NCBI GenBank assembly: GCA_020080175.1
Contig: JAGHQL010000001.1
Location: 335,040-399,039 of the forward strand
Source: Glutinoglossum americanum
Taxonomy: Eukaryota > Ascomycota > Geoglossomycetes > Geoglossales > Geoglossaceae
DNA length: 64,000 nt
Direction of reading: 5' to 3'
In this document: positions 1 through 11,316 of the stretch, one piece after another
How the letters are laid out: every line of letters starts with the position of its first letter
Numbering within the stretch: position 1 is the stretch's first letter
Notes under the pieces: model-generated
Told to the model about the DNA's origin: nothing
What the model saw: only the letters and a program-made list of their open reading frames with translations
Database searches by the model: none
Translations under genes and position numbers: made by a program

Positions 1-806
1 ATTAGCTCCACCCTGTATCCAAGCATGTCCTGTGTATGCTCACTTGAAGCTTTTGTTCTTCTCTGCCTCATATGCATCGTACGTATCTGGCACATTCGAC
101 CGAGCTGGTGGTGTGTATGTTGGGTATGAGGGGGTGCGAGGTGTGGAGGAGCGTCCACTGCGAGACATCTCCTTCCGCTGCAGCTCCAGCTGCTTTGCTC
201 GCCGCTTCCTCTCCTCGCTGGCCTCCAGTTCTTTATTCTACAATTGTCATCAGCAAATAACCTTTGGTAGTAGGTTGAGAGAATGGGAGTCGCAGACCCT
301 AGCAATGATCTCTTGTATTCTCTCTTCATGGCTTTCCATTTCTAGGAAGGCCTTGATCTGGCTTAAAGTGAGGTTTTCCCGGTAACCTAGGTTCACCAGC
401 TCGTCGAATGCGCTTAGAAGCTCAAACGCATTCCGTAGGATCTCACGCTCATCTAGGCTCTTGCATATGCTCGTGACAACCTGCGCAAATAGGTGGAGCG
501 AGTCGATATCTTGAAGAATGTTGGACTGGCGATTGGTAATAAGAACCATATAAAGTTCGTCTAGGGGCTGGTAGACGTATCGGACATTGTCCTGCTCGAC
601 AGTCGTGTGTTGACTGCCCGCAGCAGCCAGTTTGGGAAAGGAAGCTAGTAGGGCCTCAATCCTAGATCTATTGATTTCCCGAAATTGTCGAGACAAGACC
701 GCTTTACCCCCGCGGGTACATATCGAAGCTGCCAGAACAACCTGCAAAATTGAATAATCAGTAACGAGCTGAGTTCTAGCAGTACAAGACACAATTTCCC
801 TACCAT
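1..806 (-). CDS. RET2: Coatomer subunit delta, 5' part (runs off the window)
   Basis: This is the N-terminal part of the COPI coat subunit delta, which acts in Golgi-to-ER retrograde vesicle budding as part of the adaptor-like F subcomplex. The spliced protein starts MVVLAASICTRGGK and continues through the longin-like domain with the motifs SRIEALLASFPKL, YVYQPLDELYMVLIT and IQEIIAR. These are followed by the charged NKELEASEERKRRAKQ helix typical of the family. Coding exons on the minus strand are 806-804 (only the ATG), 741-298 and 237-44. A GTGAGC donor at 43 shows the next intron leaving the window, so the longer C-terminal part, including the mu-homology domain, lies outside. The donor after IIAR is GTCTGC, which is weak but gives the conserved reading. 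The gene is divergent from the acidic-protein gene at 1600. Family assignment is secure; the one-codon first exon is inferred from the conserved MVVLAAS start. Confidence 0.93.
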
Positions 807-1599
807 GATCTATAGCATCTAGGTTATGTCCAAATTACAGCTTAGTTGGAAGATGGTTCAGGGCATCGAATACATTTGTCTACTTCGTCTAGTTAATTGG
901 TGTCTGTGGCTTTATGAAGGCTGCGCACGGGATTCTAGACAAGTCAACAACAAAATATGTTCAAATCAGTGCCCCCCCATCTCAGTCAATAGAGCCCTCT
1001 TGAGTATTCATCAATAACAGAAATTCTCTCAAGTCTCGATGCAAAAGGGGATCAACCCGGAATCACGAGATTAGTGGAGTTCCGCTTTCGCCTATTTCTT
1101 CCACTCCTTTCGTTTGGTACGCACTGCCGCGTCCCTCTTAACATATAATCTCACAAGCAATAGATCACCGATCCAGCTCGAGCAAGTCTCGGAACTTCGA
1201 CTCGCGGTTAATAGTAACGACGTTGATATCAAGGCCACCTTATTCCTTGTTCTACTCACCCTGCCATCCTTCTCTTTGTCTCCCCTTTAGCTTATTACTC
1301 TTACCCTCACCTTGTCTTCATCTTTCTCATACTAGACATCTCTCCGCCTTAATCTGTTGCATCCCGACTGTTCCCTTTCTACTACTCCTTCACGTTACTA
1401 ACCACAGTTTACCCTTCGCCTGATTTACCATCCCAGATTACCCACGCTCATATCGACGCGACGCATGTAAGACCCACCAGGCCACGCCTATCTAACCCGA
1501 CAGAATCACGGTAGGCTTTGAGCCGCAATATTTGGCCTCACCCTAGACCCTGGAACGACCCCACCTAGACTGACGAGGAGGCGCACATCCCGAGTCCCG
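807..1599. promoter_or_regulatory. Divergent intergenic region between RET2 and the acidic-protein gene
   Basis: This stretch separates two divergently transcribed genes and should hold both promoters and both 5' leaders. A pyrimidine-rich tract (about 1240-1430) precedes the plus-strand ATG, as is common in filamentous fungal promoters. I see no RNA gene or other coding exon. Confidence 0.45.
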
Positions 1600-4398
1600 A
1601 TGACCACTCTAGAGGCCCTGCCGTCCTCGTACCCGCAGAACATACTGTTAGAAGACCAAATGGAGCTATCACCAGGTCCAGGTATGGGCGATGATATTGA
1701 TATCGACCTTGACTTGGATGCCCCTCCCCCTAACGACCAAGGTGGCGACTATATTATAGAAGACGCTGGGTCAGAGACCGCTGCGGAGCATATGGACCCA
1801 TCTGTCGAACTTGGAAACGATGATGTTATGCGCGACGAAGACCTTTCATTTACGGATGTTCAAGAGCAAGAAGTCGAAATTCCTGACGAAGAGCTCTTCG
1901 ACGCACATGATCCCATCCTCACCGATGATCCCTCAAATCAACAACAACACCAGAGTGGTGAATATTCCCCTAATGCTGCGGCATTTGGAGAAGATGGTGG
2001 TTCACGTTCTTCCCGATTGACCACTTCAGGAGATCTTATTGCAACGAGTGGCGAGCAGCAGGAAATAAATTTTGCTGAAGATAACACATACACCTCTGAG
2101 AACTCCAAAAATCTAACAATAGAAAATGAAGAACCTGCAACTAGCCCTCAAAACATCAAGGCTCCCCCTGTGGCCGAGCAGCGGTCGGCATTGGAACCGC
2201 ATGGCCCTCTTGAACTAGACAACGGAAATCAGACCCTGGAGCAGGTGGTTCCTCTGGATGAACGCCCCGCTCTGGATGTTCCAGCCACCAGTTCTAACAG
2301 CAATGTGGGAGATGATGCTCTCACTGACACTTATGAAGAAGAGGTTCCTAATGAACCGAAAGATTCGCAATCAGGCGCTGCTCATATACATCCAGTCGTG
2401 GTGATTTATGAAGGCAGCGAGATATCTTTGTTTCCCCCTTTCAAGGATGATACCTCCGACACCTTCTTCCTGCCTGACGAGTCTCTTGCGCGTGCAAATA
2501 TATGTGATCTGTTCGATGCAATACGCTCTGTGCTTGCAGGGAGCATTAGCGAAGGCGACGAGTTGAACGTGGCGGTCGGAGGCTTGGGTCTTGAGCTTAG
2601 TGAGGTAAGGACTCTAGATACACTTATGCATTTTATAGCCTTACTAACCATATTTCAAGGATTCAATCCACACTCGAACCACTACACTTTCCCAGATAGT
2701 TGGCCTTTACGTTCGATTATCCCTTCAGGATGGCGTGGATGAACCGGACCCCCTGTACATGACGCTTACAACTAAGGTTAGGTTTTCAAAAAGATTGAAT
2801 GATATATCCTCCGCCGCCGCTGAAGGTAAAGGTATCTCCCAAGTTCCCTTCTGGCACGGCGAAGGGCAAGACTATAGCGGCTTTCCTGCTGGGAATGCCT
2901 TTTACAGTGAAGATACCGATCACCACCCTGGATGGGGAACAGACTACCCGTTTCCTCAGGACCTCCAATCACCTGCTAAGAACCCGAATGATCCCGATGT
3001 GACAGGCCCTGTACGTGCTAGAGACTCTCTCGCCCCCCTTCCAACAGCTACGGATACCGATCCAGAAGGTCCTCGGGAACTAAGTAGCGCTATTTACCCC
3101 GGCACACAAGGAGCTTTGAGCAGTGCTGAGGATTCTACTGGAGCTAACAATGATGAAGACAATGAAATTCTGATTTCTTCTGCGAAAATAGACAATGAGA
3201 GTCTCCTAGGGGGAGGCCACTCGCACGCAGATACGGAACACGAGGCGGATGCCCAAGAGACTGCGAGCCACCCGGCCGAAGACGAACTTCGTGACGATGA
3301 TCTGATAGATTATGATGATGACGATGATGACGGTGCAGGACAATACACTTCCACAGGCTCATCTACCCTTCAGAGTGATGACCGTCGGACCAGCAATGGT
3401 ACATTGGAATGTTTCATTCTGCCAGAATGCTCTTTTCCTGCAGCTTGTTTTTGTGCTGATTGCATTATCCGATTAGAAGCTGAATATGCTGCTATAAATG
3501 CCGCGGCCTCTCGACGGAGCTCAGCCAGCAAATTGAGCCGTGAGAGCTCCGGGGCTGCTCTTAAAGGCGACACACATCACGAAAACGAAGATGAAGGCGA
3601 CCTTGGTCAGCCGGGGGTAAGTGGGTATGAGGAAGATTACGAGTTGTATAACGACGAAAGCAACTACGATGGAAGTCAGCAATATGGTGATGAAGCTGAA
3701 TATACTCAAAGTGAGGTCTATGAAGAACTAGAGCAGTACGACGAAAGCACCGGTTTAAATGAGTATGCTGGTTTTCAAGGATCAACAGAGAACGACTACG
3801 CAATCAACGGCCCTGAGGAATGGAATTCGAGTTCCTGGCACCCAGAGGGACAAGAAGTCGCAAGTGAAAACCCTGAAGAGTATTACCAGCAGGAAAACGT
3901 ACCTGGGGATAGTAGTGAGACCGCACACCCGGAAGACAATAGATATGTTTCAGAACATTCGAATCTAGACCTCCATTTCGACGAGGAGGCCGAAGAGCAC
4001 CCCGTTCACGACTCCCAGACGCAAGACCCTAATCGAGTCAATGGTCCCCGCCATGCTGCTCCGGGGCTTTCCGTACCTGCTGATGCCAACGGCAAACATC
4101 GCCTTGGAGAGACTGAACAACCTGTAGGAGTCGAGGAAGACGAACCCCTCTACGATGATGACGATGATGTGTTCAGTGATGCTCTATACGGCGGAGATGA
4201 GTCTGCTAAGACATCAGACGACGATCAAACCACGTCTCTGGCTCATCGTGACTCTGCGAAGCGGACTATTGATGAAATAGACGACGGCAGTGTACTTGAG
4301 GGCGGTGTACAAGGTCAGTAATCTAACGCATCCCCTAATAGCTACTAGAATTTCCCACTAACTTAGTACTAGGCACTAAACGCATGCGATCACTGTAG
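1600..4398 (+). CDS. Large acidic conserved fungal protein of unknown function
   Basis: I rebuilt three exons: 1600-2604, 2660-4313 and 4367-4398, encoding about 896 residues. The first intron (55 nt) has a perfect TACTAAC-like branch site and joins LELSE to DSIHTRTTTLSQIVGLYV. The second (53 nt) replaces a premature reading (GGVQGQ-stop) by a ten-residue tail ending LGTKRMRSL, like the basic tails I recall in related fungal proteins. The protein is strongly acidic with D/E runs such as DDDDDD near residues 540-550. The best-ordered part is about residues 260-420 (HPVVVIYEGSEISLFPP, then VGLYVRLSLQDGVDEPDPLYM, then RFSKRLNDISSAAAEGKG). A second small cluster has ECFILPECSFPAACFCADC, a Cys-rich patch of possible zinc-binding type. 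Bulk acidity and a basic KR tail suggest a nuclear or chromatin-linked role, but that is inference. I do not recognise a named domain. Confidence 0.82.
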
Positions 4399-5926
4399 TA
4401 ACTTTGGTGAATAGTCGCCTTTGTTATCTTAAATTGCATAAAGCCGCCCGCTGCCGTCGCCTATTGCCAGAAATCTCCCTCGCAGCGTTGAGGCCAAATC
4501 GGTTTTGCCCATTCTAGGCTCTACCGGCAGTCTTCATTGTTTAGGCATGGCGTTGTTGCTTATATAGGTATTTAATTATTCGTAGCATTTACGACGGAAC
4601 CTTCGTCGTATTAAGGCAGCGCTATCTGGGAGCATGGGGAAAGAATCCTAGTAAGTTCGCAGCAAAGATTTTCCTCTCTTGATCAGAACGCCGGCACTCA
4701 TCTGGTGGTTCGTGATGTTAAACCCAACCCTTGTTATTATATTCCTTTCTACCCTGTTTCCCTAGTACCCAATCTTTGTGTGGCGTTCCTTGAGGGCTCG
4801 GAAAAAATTTTATTCCCTAGGCGCTGTACCTTGAAACGTGTGTCTGTGCCGTCTTTGCGTATTCACTTGTATAATATATGCGTGCCTTGCTGCCGCTTTA
4901 ATGCTGGACGGAATTTTGAGACTGGCGATGGCGGGAGAACAACAAATTAAAGTTGGTCGAGGGCTGTTTCATAGACGTGGATCGAGCTGCCAAGCACTTG
5001 AAACTATATAATAAATGCATGTATTGGCAATGCCTCTAGATTTCTAACGCGATATGCATCTAACCGTGTCGTAATCATTCAATTTCGCAATAGCCACCTT
5101 GGGGCTGATGTTGGGGAATGTGATTAACTTGAACAACCTGGGCACTGTTATTGCTTCATAGACGTGAGAAACTAGAACTAGATTAGGACAAAAGATTTAT
5201 CCCTTATCCTAACGATTAGGCATCAAGAAACTCACCAGTCGAGGAATCAACGAAACCCTAAAGCCGTGCTAAGGTGGCATCCTAGTGCTCTCCCACGGGG
5301 TACATACGTTTGAATCCAGGGGGAAAGGCCACAGGGCACAGGTTGATCTTGTTGGGTTGGCGCGCCAGGGGCAGTTTGGTGCCCGAAGGGTACTGGGCAG
5401 AGAACAGTCAGCCACAGGCCAAGAATAGGCGCAACCCTGATCGCACAGCCGAGATCTAGCTGCTATTGTTCTATGGGGGAGCGGACTTCGAACCTCACTC
5501 TAGACAAGTTGAAACTAAACGACACACGGGCCTCAAAATTGTAGGCCACCTCATCAACGTCCGAATCAAAACGCCGATTTTACTGTCATTACTCACTAGA
5601 GCAAGCGAATATTACGCATCTGCCTCTTTCCCTCTTTCTAGTCTCGCGACAGGTGGGGGGTGGCTTTGATTCCGCCTGTCTATTTTCTATCTGTCGCAAC
5701 CGGAACATCTTTCTCACTGCACCATACGTCGCAAAAACGGCTGGAGCGGGAATTCAGAAGGTCTCTATTAGAGAATTCGAACGTCATAGAAATCGCTACG
5801 GATACCGCCGCCTCTTCCGCGTTAAAGCTGTGGCTTGAGATTCATCTTGACTGTACCTGAACGTGCGCAACTAGTCCTTGGGCACACTGGAGGGGACATA
5901 TTTTGCGCCCTGTGGACGCCGACAAG
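4399..5926. other. Intergenic region, no gene recognised
   Basis: About 1.5 kb lies between the acidic-protein gene and the NIPA transporter, both on the plus strand. Its short open frames show no codon pattern, motif or splice logic that I can support. A tRNA-like B-box match near 5310 has no partner A box. It probably holds the 3' end of one gene and the promoter of the next. Confidence 0.4.
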
Positions 5927-7577
5927 ATGCTGGAAGACAAGTACGTGGTTCTGCTATGCAATGAGTTTAGTGGATGGTATGTATGGGGGCTGACGGCGTG
6001 TCATCTTCATTTAGGTACATAGGATTGGCATTAGCGGTAACTTCGACGATGGCAATCGGTGAGTAAATGTGATCTCGAATTCGATAATTATAGGGCCGTG
6101 TGCTAACTAGATATTTGGTTACCCATAGGAACAAGTTTCGTGATAACGAAAAAGGTGTGTCCCGTACCCATATTCTCAGCCCGTGTTAGCTGCGGTTCGA
6201 TCTTGTTTCGATTCTACAAATTTGCAATATAACCCGAGCTAAACCGGTGGATAGGGTCTGATGGAAGCGAGCGAGCGGCATGGTTTTGAGGGTGAAGGCT
6301 TTCAGTACCTGCGAAGTCCGGTATGGTGGGGGGGCATAATAACGTGTACGTGGCAATGGTGTCCTATATGCATAGCAACTGACATCAATTGCTAGTGGTG
6401 GTTGGCGAAGTAGCAAATTTTGCGGCATACGCGTTTGCCCCAGCCATTCTAGTGACTCCGCTTGGAGCATTAAGTGTCCTTATTGGGTATGAATCGTTCT
6501 GTATCAAACCTCTACCGCACGTAAGCTTACTTTGTGCAGAGCCGTACTAGGCGCATATTTTCTAAAGGAAGAGCTGGGCACTCTGGGAAAGCTCGGATGC
6601 GCAATTTGTCTGATAGGCTCGGTCATTATTGTTCTTCATGCTCCACCCGACAAGGAGATTGAGACGATAGACGAAATACTTAATTATGCTATCCAGCCAG
6701 GTACGTTTCGCTCTAAAGCGCTAAGGGCCGAACTAACTACTATCTGAATGTAGGATTTTTGCTCTATTGCGCCGCCGTCGCAACTTTTGCGAGTATCATG
6801 ATCTACAAGATCGCTCCACGATACGGCAAGAAAAATCCGCTCATCTACATCTCGATATGTTCCACAGTGGGATCAGTATCTGTCATGGCAGTCAAGGCCT
6901 TTGGAATTGCGCTAAAGCTCACTTTGGCTGGCAAAAACCAATTCACACATCCATCGACTTATGTATTTGCTATTGTCGTAGTGGTCTGCATCTTGACGCA
7001 GATGAACTACTTCAATAAAGCCTTAAGCCAATTCTCAACCTCACTGTAAGTCTGGGGGTCTCACAAACCCGAGTTTGACAGGATACTCACACAAATTTTC
7101 TCCAGAGTGAACCCCCTCTACTATGTGACCTTCACAACAGCTACATTGTGTGCATCATTCATCCTCTTCCGCGGCTTCAACACCTCTGACGCCGTCAACA
7201 CGCTCTCCCTTCTCTGTGGCTTCCTAATTATCTTCACGGGTGTCTACCTCCTCAACCTATCACGCGGTGACCCGGACGGCCACAAGCTGCTCAACGGCAA
7301 GCCTATTGATGCGGATGGAGTCCCTACAGACGGCATCGCTAGCATACAGACACGGCGGAGCATGCAGGCGCACCGGAGTCTAGAGCAACGCCGGCTGAGC
7401 ACTGGAAGCGGGTATGCGCGGCACGGCGACCACATAGGCCTGATGCACGCCTATGACGAGGAGAACGGCAGGTTCGAGCTTACGGAGCTGACAGAGGACA
7501 GCGAGGATGACGATCCCGATGATGACCACCGGGATAGCTACGATGGACGGAAAGTCTCGCATCAATTAAAGCGGTAG
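5927..7577 (+). CDS. NIPA-type magnesium transporter (DUF803 family)
   Basis: Eight short exons were reconstructed: 5927-5940, 6015-6058, 6129-6154, 6255-6345, 6396-6486, 6540-6700, 6754-7045 and 7106-7577, giving 396 residues. The sequence shows the family core: [73 protein letters not shown] and [17 protein letters not shown]. About nine hydrophobic helices follow one another, as expected for this DMT-superfamily transporter. The last exon adds a cytosolic acidic tail (residues about 300-396) with [17 protein letters not shown]. Known members move Mg2+ across endosomal or plasma membranes; which membrane is used here cannot be read from sequence. Every exon junction keeps the conserved frame. 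The junction at 6345/6396 needs a GTACGT donor to read IITLVVGE. Confidence in family is high and in each splice site good. Confidence 0.93.
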
Positions 7578-9218
7578 TTTTAGAGACATGCAACATTAGA
7601 TCCAAGCGGCGTCCTGCATTGGGTTTTCCTTCTCTCCTACTTTTCCGGAGAACGTTCATAAAAATGGAATGCGTTGCATGGGGCATATTTCTGTTGTATA
7701 AAGCCTTATCCTTGTTTCCGTCTTTTCTTTTTGTTGTCATGTGAAATACCGGGAAGGTTTCCAAGGGGATTGTTTCGGGGAACAAAAGGGATTTTGTATT
7801 TCCACCCTCCTCCCAAACCCCTTGATGCAATGGGATATGTGATGAAGAATCAACAAAATCTGGGTCTCACTCTGCAGGGACGGGGAGGACTCATCAATCC
7901 TTGTTGCTGGACACTTTTTGTGTGTAATGTTTTTTTTTTTTTCGAGAGAAAGTCCAATCATCATATGAAGTAGGCAGGCTATTGCGTGCGGAGGGTACTT
8001 TTTTTTTTTTTTGGAATGGACAGGTGGGGAACTGTAAATCGGCGTTTTCATATTTCTACCCTGTTTTCCTTGATTTTCCTTTTCTCTTCCCTTTCCATCC
8101 TCTCCTTCGTTAGGGGTCATCATGTCGGGCATCTGACGTCTTTCTCACCCACCCGCCTACCCCCTGCTGGCATCCATCCACCCCCTCTGATACTCCAATG
8201 TTACAGCATACACTACATACATAGCAAGGAAAGAAAGGAAGGCATCACTACCGTTTTATCTTACCGTTCCCTTTCGCACATTGACCACTGCAGGAATCGT
8301 GAGTCGTCCGAAAAGGCGAGGGATACGTCAGCTAGACTTGACGATCTACCGCTCTGGACATCCAGCCTCGCGGCTATGGGATCTCGGGTAGGTGTGAAGA
8401 GTCAGCATATACGGGTCCCTATATCTCCCACGTCTCGGACGTCCTGGAAGCCCCCAGTCGACCAGAACTCTAAACTAGCGAGGATAGAGGATAGTGACTA
8501 ACGAAGCATTCTAGAATGAAAAAAGAAACCCCAATAACAAAACAAGGCTGCCTTATCAAGGCGGTTTTATGCGCCAAGCATGTACGAGAGTTGATGAGCC
8601 GAGTGCCCCGTTTACGTGCGCGGGGATCCCGGCGGTGTGACCACGATGCTTTCCGACGTCTCTGTTGGCGTGGAAGGGTGAGGTTCACTCAAAACCTAAC
8701 AACTTCAAGTGCAGTTGGGTCTGGATGCTCATGAGCCGTAGGGTAGGATGGTTCTACTCTTTTCTTTGTGCTGGGTTTTAGGGTGTTACTCCATACGCTG
8801 TAGGCCTACCGCCCCTTCCGTAAATAAAAGGTTTAAGGTAGTTTTCATTTCATTCCACTTATCGTTTGTCGCGGGGAATTTTCTATTTTGGCATAGCTGC
8901 AGCATAAAAAACCCGTGCTCTGGTATCTGATAAGCCGCTAGTAGGAGAGAGTATGAGAGAACAGATGGAGTAAATTGAGGGAGCAGATGAAGCAAGGAAA
9001 CCCGCCTCCCTTCCAGTGGGAAGAATACCCTCGAGTCGAAAAGCTTACGATATAGCAAGGTACAGATAGGAACATGGGACTTCGCTGGTCGGAGATCCCT
9101 GGAATAAACACCCGCTTAAATCGCACAAGTAAACCCTCCCCCCACCCCTTTAAAAATTAAATGACATGGGTTTCGGTGGTGGGCTCTGCAAATATGTCCT
9201 ATCTTAGCTAAAAGTGCC
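7578..9218. other. Convergent intergenic region
   Basis: This 1.6 kb separates the 3' ends of the NIPA gene (plus) and the GAT adaptor (minus). It contains T-runs (about 7928-7942 and 7999-8013) and CT-rich stretches, probably 3' UTRs and terminators of both genes. A GATA-like ATCTGATAA word at 8925 sits far from any start codon. No coding exon was found. Confidence 0.4.
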
Positions 9219-10683
9219 TTACGGCTTCTTATCGCTCAGACTTACGACAGGTGATACCGGCTCATCTTCAGAACGTGTTTGCCTAGCACCACGCATGGTC
9301 ATGTTCAACCCCCTAGGTTGCCCTAGCGGTCGGTCCTGATACCCAGAATACCCTTGGTAACCCCCATCGTAAGGCTGCTGTGTCGGGCCCTGTTGCCACC
9401 TTTGATCCAGCTGCGAAGACTGTGGCTCGTTTCCGTCTGCGAATGGATTCTCTTCTTTGTTTGGCTCCTGAGTCGGTGAGGGGTTAGCTTGCGACGCGAG
9501 GGCCTTTCGAGCCTGAAGGACCGCACGTTGGTGCTTGGACATGGCAAGGGATAGCTGGTCGTTGGTTTCGATGAGAGTGAGGAGTGTGTCGTCGTCCGGA
9601 GCAGGGTCTTCAGCATTGATGTAGCCTTGAATGGACCGAGAGGCGGATAGGCAACGATCGGCAAATTCTTTGATTAGCTCGTTGCCGAGTACCTCGCTGG
9701 GGAGTGTCGATTGCACAACCTGTGAGAGCAGCTTTGCGGATGTTTTGGCCTCCTCGATTCGACCCGCAAGCTCTGGCGGGGGTGGTAGACCTCTCTGTTT
9801 GTGATTTCGGGCGAAATAGTTCTGTTGTTGGGCCTGATACCGTGGGTCGAATGGCGGTGCATTAAGCGTCCGTGGTACAAGAGTTCCTCCAGGCTGTCCC
9901 CGAGCCCGTTAGCTTTGGCAAATCGATCCATGAGCTCATGAACAACATACCCCACCATACATCTTCTCCATAGCCTTTTTCTCTTTCACCCACATCTCTA
10001 AGATAGGGGCAAGGTTCTCGTCATCCTTCTTATCCTTCTCAAAAGCATCTAGGGCATCTCTTAAAATTTGTTGCACGCTAAGATCCTTTCCTTGCTTAAG
10101 TAAATCCTTAACCGTCCCAACAAATTTTGCATCCATGTTCCGCGTAAAGGTTCTTCCTGGGTTATCCACCAAAATACGCACCAGCATTACGCCGTTGTAC
10201 TGGACGTGTGGTCGATCATAGTTTTCCTTAGAAAGAAACTTCCGAATTACGGACGCAGCTTCTTTCGCAGCAGATGGACTAGATTCCGCGGCCTCGACAA
10301 TTGTGGGGAGATAAAGGACTTCTTCACCCTAAAAACAGAATGCTCAGTCCGCCTGTTACGAGAAGGATTTAATCGTCGCGCGAACTTACACCATTCTGAT
10401 TATCGGGTCCGCCGGATTCGCAAAATTGCCTCTTTAGAAATATACCTCGGTCAGCTCCAAAGATCGTCATACGAGAAGAATACCTAGATATAATGTCTTT
10501 CTAAACTCAGGAACTCACCACAGCTATTGAAATATTGGCTTCAGGTGAATCATCGTCGAAGGGCGGGCTGCCATTTTGACCTGTAATATCTCATGGTTAG
10601 CAAAGGCAACATCAGCTGGATCTGCGTGAATACCAACGCCCGCTATTTGAACGTTTGTTCAGAGAGGTTAAAATCCTCTTCAT
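9219..10683 (-). CDS. GAT-domain protein with VHS-like N-terminus (trafficking adaptor)
   Basis: Five exons on the minus strand were rebuilt: 10683-10638, 10580-10519, 10431-10390, 10328-9951 and 9893-9219, giving 400 residues. The start MKRILTSLNKRSNSG is followed by SPEANISIAVRQFCESGG and GEEVLYLPTIVEAAESSP. Residues about 20-175 form an ENTH/VHS-type helical solenoid (IRKFLSKENY, VQYNGVMLVRILVDNPG, TFTRNMDAKFVGTVK). Residues about 210-300 form a GAT three-helix bundle (AKLLSQVVQSTLPSEVLGN, LIETNDQLSLAMSKHQRA), which in GGA/Tom1/Lsb5 proteins binds ubiquitin and Arf. The tail is Q/P/G/Y rich with an NPFADGN motif, a possible NPF EH-domain ligand. The expected role is cargo sorting at Golgi, endosome or actin patches. 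An alternative start at the MTIFGADRG methionine (10470) is possible, but the five-exon model matches the family pattern better. Confidence 0.85.
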
Positions 10684-11316
10684 CTTGTTCGTCAAGTTAA
10701 ATGTGTTTCCGGAGCTGGTGTTGATAGTGGGATTGACAAAAGGACAATGAGCCACATATGCCTGGCGTAACGGTGTTGAAAGCCTTCTCGGCGTTCGTCG
10801 TGGATGTCAGTTATATGAGCAATAAGGCAAAACAAGGATTAGCGCGTGTCAAGAGCTGTAAGAGCTGCTGGGTAGGCACCTCGGACCTGCACGCGGTCGT
10901 GTCGCTCGGCAATTTATATGAAGACAGTGCTTAGTGGGGCTCCAACATTCGTAACCCATGCACAGCCCCAGTGAGTCGCCGGAACAAACTTTGAACAACG
11001 AAACACCCAAGGGACGCGTATGTACGTATGCCATGCTATATCATTTTGGCCTGGGACAAGATGGAGTCTTAACAGGCATATTTTGGGGGCCATTTCTTAG
11101 AAGGCGATTAAAGGTCATATGGCTTGCTTGTTCAAACATCCCTGATAACCCGAAGACTATCCCGTTCAAAGTCTATATGCTTCCAGTACAGCTCCGTTGA
11201 CGCCGCCGTCGCCATCGCAATGTAATCCCTATTGACGGGAATTTGTAGATATCCTGCCTAGAAGTACAACCCCCAGAGTTCCATGAAAACTAGGCGCCTT
11301 ACTGGATAGTTTACGT
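10684..11316. other. Intergenic region upstream of the GAT adaptor
   Basis: About 630 bp lies between two minus-strand genes. It should contain the promoter of the GAT adaptor and the 3' UTR of the UBX gene. No conserved element, RNA or extra exon was recognised. Confidence 0.35.

Noticed and set aside
5260-5330. Possible tRNA gene (GTTTGAATCC near 5310)
   Set aside because: No A box at the proper distance and no acceptor stem pairing.
8925-8933. GATA-type iron-regulator word ATCTGATAA
   Set aside because: It lies between two convergent 3' ends, far from the ferric reductase-like gene, and is expected by chance.
10390-10470. Start of the GAT adaptor at MTIFGADRG
   Set aside because: The alternative five-exon start MKRILTSLNKRS with SPEANISIAVRQFCESGG is phase-consistent throughout and fits the family pattern better.
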